Source of the DNA: Streptomyces antibioticus
GTDB lineage: Bacteria > Actinomycetota > Actinomycetes > Streptomycetales > Streptomycetaceae
Direction: 5' to 3'
DNA length: 43,894 bases
Assembly: GCF_001514065.1 (NCBI RefSeq)
Contig: NZ_KQ948437.1
Coordinates: 1-43,894, forward strand
Shown: piece after piece, positions 37,800 through 43,894 of the stretch
How positions within the stretch are numbered: position 1 is the stretch's first letter
How the letters are laid out: each line of letters starts with the position of its first letter
Program-made: the position numbers and the translations under genes
The notes under the pieces: model-generated
Database searches by the model: none
What the model saw: the letters and a program-made list of their open reading frames with translations, nothing else
What the model was told of the DNA's origin: nothing

Positions 37800-38585
37800 A
37801 TGGCCAACAACCTTGCCAGCATCTGGGACGCCGACCCCGACGCCGCCCCGCGGGAGCTTCCCAGCTTCGAGAACGACACCGTGGGCCGCTTCCGCTCCGG
37901 TCGCCTCGTCAAGTCCGGACGTACGGAGACGCCGGAGGCGCTGAACGAGTGGCGCGTCACGACCGGTGACCCGACCGTCGCGGACAAGGTCGCGGAGCTC
38001 TTCGGCGGCGAGCCCGTCGAGTGGGACCCGGAGAAGGAAGACCGGCTCGAAGTCCTGACCGAGGCGAAGACGGTCAGCATCATCATCGAGCCGGACGGCG
38101 TCGACGCGAGCTTCAAGCAGTTCATCCCCGGCGTCGGCATGACGCATCACTGCGACGGCTTCAAGATCCTCAGCGTCCCCGAGGAGGACCAGGGCAAGGC
38201 GTGCGGGTGCCCGACCCTGATCGCGGAGCGGAAGCTGAAGGCGCAGCGCGGCGGCGCGAAGCCCAGCGTCGACGTCACCTTCCGCCTCCTGGACGCACCG
38301 GAGCTGGGCAAGTTCCGGTTCAACTCCGGCTCGTGGAAGCTCGTCGAGGCTCTCGGCCCGCTCTTCGGGGACCTGGACCGCTACGGCAACGCCGGCGACG
38401 AGGAGACGGGCGCGGAGGGCGTCCCGGTCCGTGCCTCACTGACGATCGAGAACGTCACGTACGTCCCGAAGAAGGGGCCCCGTGCGGGCCAGACGGTCTC
38501 GTACAACAAGCCGGTCATCAAGGTCTTCGGCGTCTACGAGGACGCGGGCGACCCGGCGGCCGACCTTCTCGGCAAGGCTGCGTAA
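37800..38585 (+). CDS. Candidate recombination directionality factor (phiC31 gp3-like)
   Basis: A 261-residue protein. The beginning MANNLASIWDADPDAAPRELPSFEND, the segments EPVEWDPEKEDRLEVLTEAKTVSIII and HHCDGFKILSVPEEDQGKACGCP, and the ending YNKPVIKVFGVYEDAGDPAADLLGKAA resemble the gp3-like proteins of phiC31- and phiJoe-type phages. Those proteins bind the serine integrase and switch it to excision. Size fits. Some members may have another DNA-related function, because they also occur apart from integrases. GAGAGGCATTC precedes ATG. It has its own promoter-like motif, operator-like repeat and following hairpin. Confidence 0.68.
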   Translation: MANNLASIWDADPDAAPRELPSFENDTVGRFRSGRLVKSGRTETPEALNEWRVTTGDPTVADKVAELFGGEPVEWDPEKEDRLEVLTEAKTVSIIIEPDGVDASFKQFIPGVGMTHHCDGFKILSVPEEDQGKACGCPTLIAERKLKAQRGGAKPSVDVTFRLLDAPELGKFRFNSGSWKLVEALGPLFGDLDRYGNAGDEETGAEGVPVRASLTIENVTYVPKKGPRAGQTVSYNKPVIKVFGVYEDAGDPAADLLGKAA

Positions 38586-38613
38586 GCGGCTCGCGCTACT
38601 GGCGCACATAACG

Positions 38614-38652
38614 ACACCCGCTCTCCCCAATTGCGGTGGGGAGAGCGGGTGT
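38614..38652 (+). terminator. Long perfect hairpin after the RDF candidate
   Basis: Fifteen uninterrupted pairs ACACCCGCTCTCCCC/GGGGAGAGCGGGTGT with a nine-base loop; no T run follows. It is the longest perfect hairpin noticed in the window. Confidence 0.75.
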
Positions 38653-38684
38653 ACTTCACGATACTACGCACACTGAGGAGAGCA

Positions 38685-38960
38685 ATGGGCAAGGCCCGAC
38701 TGACTGACTTCACGGGCGCGGAGATCAAGCCCGGCGTCGTCATCGCGTACCCGTCCCGTCAGGGGAACCGGGTGCGCAACTCGGAGGCCGTCGTCCTGGA
38801 GACGTCGACGGACAGGAGCACGGGGCGCGTCGTCCCCATGCTGAAGGTGAAGCCGACGGGCCGGGATTCCGGCTTCATCGCCCGCAAGACACTCGCGGTC
38901 CAGAACGTGGCCGCGGAGCACGTCGTAGTGATCGCCGACACCAGGGAGGAGAGCAAGTGA
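38685..38960 (+). CDS. 91-residue protein, unknown function
   Basis: GAGGAGAGCA before ATG selects MGKARLTDFTGAEIKPG over a longer upstream frame that would run through the hairpin. Beta-rich, small SH3-like pattern (GVVIAYPSRQGNRVRNSEAVVLET). GTGA overlap to the next gene suggests a shared function. Confidence 0.67.
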   Translation: MGKARLTDFTGAEIKPGVVIAYPSRQGNRVRNSEAVVLETSTDRSTGRVVPMLKVKPTGRDSGFIARKTLAVQNVAAEHVVVIADTREESK

Positions 38961-39709
38961 CGGTGACGTTCGAGGTCGGACAGCGTGTGCAGCACCGTCT
39001 TCGAGGCGTGGTGACTGTCACCTACGGCCCCTTTGAGAATACCTTCATGCCGCGCGCCTACCTGGTCCAGGAAGACGGACGCACGAACGAAGTGATCGTG
39101 CCTGCGGAGCGGCTCTCCGCCATCCCCGAAACCCCGACCTTCGCCGTCGGCGACGTGGTCACCCTGGCGACGCGCTCCGGCGCGAAGGCGACAGTCGAGT
39201 ACGGCCCCTTCGACAACCGAGACGTCTACGTCGTCAAGCTCCTCGACCCGCCGGCGAACCCCGACGACCCGCAGACCTTCACAGCCATGGCGCACGCGAT
39301 GACGAAGGTCGTCGAGCCGGTCAAGGTAGGTGACCGGGTGCGAGTGGTGAAGGGCGACGACACCACGAAGTTCGTCGGGCAGGTGGGCGTACTGAAGCAG
39401 GACGACGAAGGTGACCGCCTGCGATACCTCGTCGAGTTCGGTGATGGTAGCGGGTACCACGGTGACCCCAACGGTCAGTGGTGGTGCCAGGTAGTAGAGC
39501 GCGTCGAGGACGAGAACACCTACACCCACGACGGCGTGACGTACGACCTCACCGCGACCTACAACGACCGCGACAACGAACCGTGGACGTTCAAGCGGTT
39601 CGGTGACGAGGTCCGCGGCGGGTGCAACGGCTACCAGCCGTCGACCGTGACGGAGCCGCTGGAGAACGTCGTCGCGCTGTTCGGCCCCCTCACTCGCGTC
39701 GACGCCTAA
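38957..39709 (+). CDS. phiSA1p31-like protein with SH3/KOW-type repeats
   Basis: A 250-residue protein. Three SH3-like units begin VTFEVGQRVQHRLRGVV, PTFAVGDVVTLATRSGA and VKVGDRVRVVKGDDTT. The C-terminus NTYTHDGVTYDLTATYNDRDNEPWTF...ENVVALFGPLTRV is the hallmark of phiSA1p31-related proteins, found widely in Streptomyces and its phages; their function is unknown. GTG start overlaps the previous gene. It ends just before a terminator cassette. Confidence 0.76.
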   Translation: MTVTFEVGQRVQHRLRGVVTVTYGPFENTFMPRAYLVQEDGRTNEVIVPAERLSAIPETPTFAVGDVVTLATRSGAKATVEYGPFDNRDVYVVKLLDPPANPDDPQTFTAMAHAMTKVVEPVKVGDRVRVVKGDDTTKFVGQVGVLKQDDEGDRLRYLVEFGDGSGYHGDPNGQWWCQVVERVEDENTYTHDGVTYDLTATYNDRDNEPWTFKRFGDEVRGGCNGYQPSTVTEPLENVVALFGPLTRVDA

Positions 39710-39717
39710 CCCCCCTC

Positions 39718-39748
39718 AGCCCCCGGTGACTTCGGTCCCGGGGGCTTT
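39718..39748 (+). terminator. Terminator cassette, third copy
   Basis: AGCCCCCGG/CCGGGGGCT with an 11-base loop and TTT, followed by GGGCGTAGGAGAGAGGAGAGG, the ribosome site of the next gene. Confidence 0.82.
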
Positions 39749-39773
39749 GGGCGTAGGAGAGAGGAGAGGCATC

Positions 39774-40046
39774 GTGCCGAAGCAGTACAGGAAGAGGCCC
39801 ATCGTCATCAGCGCTCACCTGTGGACCGGGCAGGCGAGCGACCTCCCGGACGTCTACACGTTCCTCGGGGATGACCTCGAAGGGACGGAGCTCCGTGACG
39901 GACGCCTCCACTTGCTTATCCGCACGATGGAGCGCGGCGCGGAGCCGGACGTGATCCCGCCGGGGTGGCAGCTGATCGAGGGCATCAAGGGCGAGCACTA
40001 CGCGTGCGAGCCGGAGGTCTTCGCCGCGACGTACGAGGAAGTCTGA
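39774..40046 (+). CDS. 90-residue phage protein, PGDYG-like
   Basis: QYRKRPIVISAHLWTG at the start and PPGWQLIEGIKGEHYACEPEVFAATYEEV at the end are typical of a very common small phage protein family whose function is not known (PGDYG-like). GTG follows a long purine-rich ribosome site from the cassette. Confidence 0.74.
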   Translation: MPKQYRKRPIVISAHLWTGQASDLPDVYTFLGDDLEGTELRDGRLHLLIRTMERGAEPDVIPPGWQLIEGIKGEHYACEPEVFAATYEEV

Positions 40047-40056
40047 GGAGGAGAGC

Positions 40057-40227
40057 ATGGCGAAGGTGATCGCGAACAGCGGGATGACGGTGGAGCTCAC
40101 GGCGCGGGAGGTGGAGCTCATCCGCCAGGCGCTGAGGTTCTCCGTCAGCAACAACGGCGACTGGTACGCCGCGGACGACTCGCAGGCGGACGAGATCGAG
40201 CGCGTTCTCTCGCGGGGCGTGGAGTGA
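40057..40227 (+). CDS. 56-residue protein, unknown function
   Basis: GAGGAGAGC before ATG. Residues 10-30 (MTVELTAREVELIRQALRF) look like a small helical binding domain often seen in short phage proteins, followed by an acidic tail. GTGA overlap to the next gene. Confidence 0.62.
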   Translation: MAKVIANSGMTVELTAREVELIRQALRFSVSNNGDWYAADDSQADEIERVLSRGVE

Positions 40228-40424
40228 GTGAGCGCGAGGGGCTCCCCGGGCGGGAGCTCGTCGTGTCGGCCATCCCAGGGCGGAAGGGCAAGTGGCTCTG
40301 CACCCGGAATGGTCCTGTGTTTCACAGCCTCGCCAAGTTCCGAGACGAGGACGCCGTCACGGAGTTTTTCAAGTGGGTGGCGGAGAACGAGGGGCGGACC
40401 CTGATTCGGGGTGAGGACGAGTGA
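40224..40424 (+). CDS. 66-residue protein, unknown function
   Basis: GTG start overlapping the previous stop codon. The sequence ELVVSAIPGRKGKWLCTRNGPVFHSLAKFRDEDAVTEFFKWV is beta then helix, with no known motif. GTGA overlap downstream. Confidence 0.62.
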   Translation: MSEREGLPGRELVVSAIPGRKGKWLCTRNGPVFHSLAKFRDEDAVTEFFKWVAENEGRTLIRGEDE

Positions 40425-40615
40425 CCACCCTCCACCTCATCGACTCCGCCAACGCCCCCGCACTGGGCGACGTCCGTGCGGCCGGCGAAGGCGACTGCAT
40501 CTACATCCGCCCCGACGCGACGTCGAGGAAGGACTTCCCGAAGTACTGGGAGGCCGTCGGCGTCGCGTTAGGGCGTGGCGCGCTCGTGTGCGTGATGAAT
40601 CGAGAGGAGAGCTAG
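40421..40615 (+). CDS. 64-residue protein, unknown function
   Basis: GTG start in a GTGA overlap. TLHLIDSANAPALGDVRAAGEGDCIYIRPDA suggests a small alpha/beta domain. Its TAG shares the G of the next GTG, so the three genes from 40224 are read as a coupled chain. Confidence 0.6.
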   Translation: MTTLHLIDSANAPALGDVRAAGEGDCIYIRPDATSRKDFPKYWEAVGVALGRGALVCVMNREES

Positions 40616-40815
40616 TGACCATCGAACCCGGACACTTCTACCGCGACCGAGACGGCGACATCTGGCAGGCAGTGTCCACGAACGCGCTGATGTTCGCGGC
40701 GAACGCGGACGGGGACCCCGACGTGATCCCGTTCGACGTCATGCCCGCTGCGTCTGTCGAGGGCAGGGACGGCCCCCTCGTCGAGGTCCGGCCCGTCGGA
40801 TGGGAGGCAGCGTGA
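40615..40815 (+). CDS. 66-residue protein, unknown function
   Basis: GTG after GAGAGGAGAGC. A compact beta domain is suggested by GHFYRDRDGDIWQAVSTNALMFAA and LVEVRPVGWE. Such small beta proteins are common in phage early regions. GTGA overlap downstream. Confidence 0.6.
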   Translation: MTIEPGHFYRDRDGDIWQAVSTNALMFAANADGDPDVIPFDVMPAASVEGRDGPLVEVRPVGWEAA

Positions 40816-41051
40816 CGGATTCCTTCGGAACCCGCGTCGAGGCCGGCGACTACGTCCTTTCCGCAGCCTCGTCGACGGGCCTCTTCAAGCTGGGCATCGT
40901 CTACTTCACCCCGTCCGGTCGAGCGATGATGGAGGTGACGGCCTCCAACTGGCGTGGCGCGCAGCGTCGCAGTGAGGTCGGCTCGAACTCCCTCGTCCTT
41001 CGCAAGGCCGACGGCACCGTACCGACGCACGTGACGGGGGTGAGTGGCTGA
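40812..41051 (+). CDS. 79-residue protein, unknown function
   Basis: GTG at 40812 (VTDSFGTRVEAGDYVLSA) is preferred over the upstream frame. Beta-rich, SH3-like pattern typical of small actinophage proteins (GDYVLSAASSTGLFKLGIVYFTP). TGATG overlap to the next gene. Confidence 0.62.
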   Translation: MTDSFGTRVEAGDYVLSAASSTGLFKLGIVYFTPSGRAMMEVTASNWRGAQRRSEVGSNSLVLRKADGTVPTHVTGVSG

Positions 41052-41281
41052 TGGCCATGGAGATCGACGGCGAGTCCTACAGCATCAGCCCCGGGGCGTG
41101 GAAGGTCTTCGAGGGATGGCGGGATAAGGCGTACCGGGACGCGTGGATCGTCGAGCAGATAGAGGAAGAGGTCCGGCTCCAGGTGATCGCGGACCTCCGC
41201 GCGAAGGCTGCGAAGGACTGGCCCGGTATCGGCGTCTTCCTCGACGACATCGTCAGCGCTGTGTGTGAGGGTATCGAGTGA
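41051..41281 (+). CDS. 76-residue protein, unknown function
   Basis: ATG overlaps the previous stop codon. Mostly helical (WKVFEGWRDKAYRDAWIVEQIEEEVRLQVIADLRAKA) and acidic. No motif recognised. GTGA overlap downstream. Confidence 0.62.
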   Translation: MAMEIDGESYSISPGAWKVFEGWRDKAYRDAWIVEQIEEEVRLQVIADLRAKAAKDWPGIGVFLDDIVSAVCEGIE

Positions 41282-41409
41282 TCCGCGAGCCGGACACCGT
41301 CATCGTCCGCCCCGTACCCGACCCGCTCCCCGTCGTCTTCGACAAGCCGCGATGCGTGTATGCCTCGTGGATCACGGAGGAGCTCATGAGGGAGCTGGAG
41401 GAGCAGTGA
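41278..41409 (+). CDS. 43-residue protein, unknown function
   Basis: GTGA overlaps with both neighbours support translation. The peptide has a hydrophobic/Pro-rich first half (TVIVRPVPDPLPVVF) and an acidic helical end (TEELMRELEEQ). No known family. Confidence 0.52.
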   Translation: MIREPDTVIVRPVPDPLPVVFDKPRCVYASWITEELMRELEEQ

Positions 41410-41579
41410 GGTCGTACTTCAAGTGGTCCACCCGGCACCGGATCTGCGTGTACTTGACGGAGGCTGAGGCCGCGGACCTGATCGCGGAGACGGACGACAT
41501 GCCGGCGGACAGCCGACCGACGGTGTCCCGAGTCCGGCGGGCCGTTCAGCATGCGCAGTCGAAGGGGGAGAGCCAGTGA
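41406..41579 (+). CDS. 57-residue protein, unknown function
   Basis: GTGA overlaps at both ends. The sequence FKWSTRHRICVYLTEAEAADLIAETDDMPADSRPTV resembles a small ribbon-helix pattern, but the match is too weak to name. Basic ending. Confidence 0.58.
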   Translation: MRSYFKWSTRHRICVYLTEAEAADLIAETDDMPADSRPTVSRVRRAVQHAQSKGESQ

Positions 41580-41779
41580 GCCGGATCAACGTCCACAAGG
41601 TCAGTACCACAGCGGAGTGCGGTGCGCGTGATCAGATCCTCATCCCGCCCGTCCACGACGGGACGGAGAAGATCTCCACGCGTGAGGGCGAGGAGCTGAG
41701 CGCTGCGTCGGCGATCCTCGATCTCGTCGACGAGCTCGACAACGGCGAGGCGCTCGTGATCATTCGCGAGATCTGGTGA
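41576..41779 (+). CDS. 67-residue protein, unknown function
   Basis: GTG start overlapping the previous stop codon; GGGGGAGAGC upstream. A small alpha/beta protein with an acidic end (ILDLVDELDNGEALVIIREIW). No assignable function. Confidence 0.6.
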   Translation: MSRINVHKVSTTAECGARDQILIPPVHDGTEKISTREGEELSAASAILDLVDELDNGEALVIIREIW

Positions 41780-41783
41780 CGAC

Positions 41784-41903
41784 ATGTGGCAACAGATTCT
41801 GATCGCCGCCACCCTGGCCCCCGTCTTCGTCGCGCTCGCCTCGTTCGTCTTCGGATTGGCGTGGCTGTGTACCCGCAGTGAGGAGAAGCAGTGTTCCGAG
41901 TAG
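41784..41903 (+). CDS. 39-residue membrane protein
   Basis: A single membrane helix (ILIAATLAPVFVALASFVFGLAWL) followed by a short charged tail. It starts four bases after the previous stop codon without a clear ribosome site and overlaps the next gene by 13 bases. Confidence 0.5.
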   Translation: MWQQILIAATLAPVFVALASFVFGLAWLCTRSEEKQCSE

Positions 41904-42106
41904 TCCAGACCGTCAGCGCCTTCCGGTACCCGGAGGGGAAGGTGTGGGGTCCGTACGTCGAGGAGGTCGACGCGCAGGAACGCGTGAAGACGCTCCGCTC
42001 CTTCGACGGTGACGGCGTCATCGAGTCCGGCGAGTTCGGCACCCCTTGCGGCCTCCGCCTCGTCGATGCGGGTGGGGGAGGTGGAGGTCTCTTGGTCGCA
42101 GCGTGA
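41891..42106 (+). CDS. 71-residue protein, unknown function
   Basis: GTG after GAGGAGAAGCA. Beta-rich first half (FRVVQTVSAFRYPEGKVWGPYV), acidic middle, and a Gly-rich ending DAGGGGGGLLVAA that is probably disordered. No known family. Confidence 0.58.
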   Translation: MFRVVQTVSAFRYPEGKVWGPYVEEVDAQERVKTLRSFDGDGVIESGEFGTPCGLRLVDAGGGGGGLLVAA

Positions 42107-42227
42107 AGACCGCGTGCAAGCCAGTGTCCCCGTGTCCACGGAAGCGTTGAACCTTAGTCGTGGATATATCTGCTCTATCGAACACGCGTACGATAAAGCG
42201 GATGCCGAGGGAAGAGGGGTGCGGGTA
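42107..42227. other. AT-richer gap in the early operon
   Basis: A 121-base stretch between two small genes. The part at 42146-42206 is unusually AT-rich for this window and contains TTGAAC and TATATC, but not at proper promoter spacing. It may hold a promoter or could belong to a longer version of the next gene (in-frame starts at 42066 and 42114). Confidence 0.35.
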
Positions 42228-42404
42228 GTGACTGACGAGGCAGGCACGCGGGGCGGGGCTGACGACGAAGGGCACCTGACGTACCGGGGGACGACGTGGA
42301 GAGTTCAGTCGGAACCCGTGGTGATCGATTCGGATGACGGCTCAGACCTCGTCGAGGTGTGGGTCACGAGGGGTGAGGACAGCGACAAACCCATCGAAGA
42401 CTAA
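42228..42404 (+). CDS. 58-residue protein, unknown function
   Basis: GTG42228 is chosen for the AAGAGGGG ribosome site; longer in-frame versions start at 42114 or 42066. The core HLTYRGTTWRVQSEPVVIDSDDGSDLVEVWVTR is beta-rich and resembles small head-closure-like domains, but nothing firm. It overlaps the next gene by 32 bases. Confidence 0.55.
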   Translation: MTDEAGTRGGADDEGHLTYRGTTWRVQSEPVVIDSDDGSDLVEVWVTRGEDSDKPIED

Positions 42405-42789
42405 GGGGACTGCGTGGGAGTCGGCGATCGTCGCCTACCTGCGCGAGCATCACGACCCGGGCGCCCATCGCAACGTGCAGATGGGCGCCCGCGACATTGG
42501 CGACGTCGACGGCTACTACCTGCACGCCCTGGAGGCGAAGGCGGAGAAGTCCATCACGCTCGCCGACTACATCGCGCAGGCGAACCGTGAGGCGATCCAT
42601 GCCGGCCAACCCTTCGGGTGCGCGGTCGTCAAGCGGCGAATGCGGGGCGTGGCGGACGGTTACGTCGTGAGGGACTTGCGCACCGACGTGCGCCTCCTGA
42701 ACCGGCTGAAGGCCGCGGAGAACCTCCTCCGGAACATCGCGCCGGACTCGTTCGAGCAGCACGACAGAGCACACCGGGAGGCGGCGTGA
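42373..42789 (+). CDS. Holliday-junction-resolvase-like / PD-(D/E)XK nuclease
   Basis: A 138-residue protein. NPSKTKGTAWESAIVAYLREH, then ARDIGDVDGYYLHALEAKAEKSITLADYI and CAVVKRRMRGVADGYVV give the E...D...ExK pattern of small resolvase-type nucleases common in actinobacteria and their phages. It would cut branched DNA in replication or packaging. GTG42373 is the best start; the longer frame would overlap more of the previous gene. Confidence 0.72.
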   Translation: MRTATNPSKTKGTAWESAIVAYLREHHDPGAHRNVQMGARDIGDVDGYYLHALEAKAEKSITLADYIAQANREAIHAGQPFGCAVVKRRMRGVADGYVVRDLRTDVRLLNRLKAAENLLRNIAPDSFEQHDRAHREAA

Positions 42790-42989
42790 AGAAGGCAGTC
42801 ATCGAGTTCTCCGGCACCCTCACCGTCTATCCCGACGGCGACGAGTACGAGGGCGGCGAGATGTCCATGGAGGACGCTCGCGGCTGGGTCTGGCACGCAC
42901 TCGCCCGTGGAGACAAGCACGCGTCGGGCTATTCGTCGTGGGGCGGTCCGACGTCCATCACGTACGAGGACCACGACGAGGACGAGTAG
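42786..42989 (+). CDS. 67-residue protein, unknown function
   Basis: GTGA overlap with the nuclease gene. A beta-rich beginning (KKAVIEFSGTLTVYPDGDEYEGGEMSMEDARGWVWHAL) and an acidic end; no motif recognised. An operator-like repeat begins at its stop codon. Confidence 0.62.
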   Translation: MKKAVIEFSGTLTVYPDGDEYEGGEMSMEDARGWVWHALARGDKHASGYSSWGGPTSITYEDHDEDE

Positions 42990-43006
42990 CGCGAAACGAC
43001 TCACAC
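42989..43006 (+). promoter_or_regulatory. Operator-like repeat, copy 6 (degenerate)
   Basis: Core GAAACGACTCAC is conserved, but the outer arms are not complementary. It lies just before a terminator and the primase gene. Confidence 0.38.
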
Positions 43007-43019
43007 AAGTCACCACCAC

Positions 43020-43044
43020 AGGGGCGTCCTCCGGGGCGCCCCTT
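43020..43044 (+). terminator. Terminator before primase
   Basis: AGGGGCG/CGCCCCT with a 10-base loop followed by TT. The downstream TCCGCATGCACGAGAGGGG resembles the leader after the terminator at 32855, another reused cassette. Confidence 0.7.
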
Positions 43045-43069
43045 CCGCATGCACGAGAGGGGAGAGACC

Positions 43070-43894
43070 TTGCGACTGTCGGAGATCCTGGGGCGGCTCG
43101 ACGGAGTGGAGGAGGACCACGACGGGCACCTTGCGCTCTGCCCCGCGCACAACGACCGGGCGCACCCGTCGCTCAAGTTGACGCTGAAGGAGGACGGAAA
43201 GCTCCTCCTCGTCTGCCGTACGGGGTGCATCAAGGCTGACGTCCTGGCGAAGATGCGCCTCCGCGAGTCGGACCTCTTCGACGTCATCAACGACATGGGC
43301 GTGAGCACCATCTCTGCGAAGCCCGTGGAGGCCGTCGGCATCGCGGAGATTGCGGGGCTGCGGGCGTTCGTCGACGAGACGGTCGTAGAGTTCATGGCGG
43401 CCGACGTGCGCAACGAGTACCGCCCGCGGGAGTACGCGGCAGAGCGCTTCGGGCTCACGCCAGAGCAGTGCGAAGAGCTGGGGGTCGGCTACTCGCAGCC
43501 GGGTGACCGGACGAAGCCGTGGCTCAGCCGCGCCTTCACTCGGTACCCGCGGCTGACGGTTCCGCTCACGGGCTTCGACGGCGTGATCCGCGGACTCCAG
43601 GGACGCGACCTCTCCGGTAAGTGCCCGGCCCGTTGGGTCTCGCTGACCAACGTCGAGGGGAGGACGTGGGCGAAATACGGCGTCCTCCAGGGCGGCGCCG
43701 GGTACGACACGATCCTTGTGACGGAGGGACCGGGGGATGGTCTGACGTCGGTCGGTGTCGGCTACGACGCGCTCATCATCCGTGGCGCGGGACTGGCCCG
43801 GAACGCTGCCCTCGTCGCGGAGCTCGTCGAGCATCTGCGCGGCCGTGACGTCGTCCTGGCCTTCGACCCGGACGAGGCCGGCGCGCGCGGCATC
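43070..43894 (+). CDS. DNA primase (zinc-finger plus TOPRIM), cut by window end
   Basis: At least 275 residues; the frame is open at the right edge. An N-terminal zinc-finger-type CPAHNDRAHPSL...CRTGC (about residues 24-52) is followed by the TOPRIM domain with ILVTEGPGDGLTS (about 217) and VVLAFDPDEAGARG (about 262-275). These are the marks of phage primases of the T7/DnaG type, often fused to a helicase; the missing 3' part would show whether a helicase follows. TTG is the start because GAGGGGAGAGA lies just upstream and no other start precedes the zinc finger. Confidence 0.87.
   Translation, partial: MRLSEILGRLDGVEEDHDGHLALCPAHNDRAHPSLKLTLKEDGKLLLVCRTGCIKADVLAKMRLRESDLFDVINDMGVSTISAKPVEAVGIAEIAGLRAFVDETVVEFMAADVRNEYRPREYAAERFGLTPEQCEELGVGYSQPGDRTKPWLSRAFTRYPRLTVPLTGFDGVIRGLQGRDLSGKCPARWVSLTNVEGRTWAKYGVLQGGAGYDTILVTEGPGDGLTSVGVGYDALIIRGAGLARNAALVAELVEHLRGRDVVLAFDPDEAGARGI

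Noticed and set aside
1-43894. Diversity-generating retroelement, toxin-antitoxin pair or restriction system
   Set aside because: No reverse transcriptase, variable-repeat pair, known toxin fold or methyltransferase motif was seen in any frame inspected.

Overview
The window is most of the genome of a temperate, siphovirus-like actinobacteriophage, very probably a Streptomyces phage or prophage of the R4/phiJoe-like kind. Grounds for this: high GC content, many GTG starts, a large serine integrase, a candidate phiC31 gp3-type recombination directionality factor (RDF), DUF5047 and phiSA1p31-like proteins, a DnaA box of the Streptomyces form, and conserved late-gene order. No plainly chromosomal gene is visible. 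The integrase starts 24 bases from the left edge and a primase runs off the right edge, so neither end of the phage genome can be seen.

Layout. 25-1711: integrase and its terminator. 1712-3068: a long stretch almost free of protein genes. It holds an inverted pair of DnaA boxes, an AT-rich palindrome, a promoter-like motif, three recognisable tRNA genes (Gln-CTG, Leu-CAG, Thr-CGT), one aberrant tRNA-like element and two units shaped like type I-E CRISPR repeats. 3069-3677 (minus strand): a lipoprotein, the only convincing minus-strand gene. 3745-5159: HNH protein, a small protein and a compact primase-polymerase read from a leaderless promoter. 5204-15065: terminase, portal, MuF-like protein, scaffold, decoration, capsid, connectors, tail tube and frameshifted tail chaperones. 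15069-24149: a 1565-residue tape measure with two peptidoglycan-hydrolase-like domains, then minor tail proteins. 24220-28753: amidase endolysin, small membrane proteins, an 800-residue tail fibre and a dNMP kinase.

28808-31360 looks like the lysogeny-control segment: an HNH gene, a leaderless SprT-like metalloprotease-like gene beside an operator-like repeat, and a candidate DNA-binding regulator. 31361-43894 is the early region: Cas4/RecB-like exonuclease, RNA ligase, tightly overlapping small genes, a permuted papain-fold hydrolase, the RDF candidate, a resolvase-like nuclease and the primase. Most small products have no recognisable function.

Regulatory DNA is repetitive. A motif GTCACA-N17-CATAAC (or CATTAC) precedes three genes or operons. 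A palindrome close to CCGTGAAACGACTCACGG recurs six times. A terminator-plus-ribosome-site cassette recurs three times. A roughly 70-bp AT-rich palindrome occurs twice, each time upstream of the promoter-like motif. Together these suggest a repressor/operator network like that of phiC31-type phages, but no binding has been shown.
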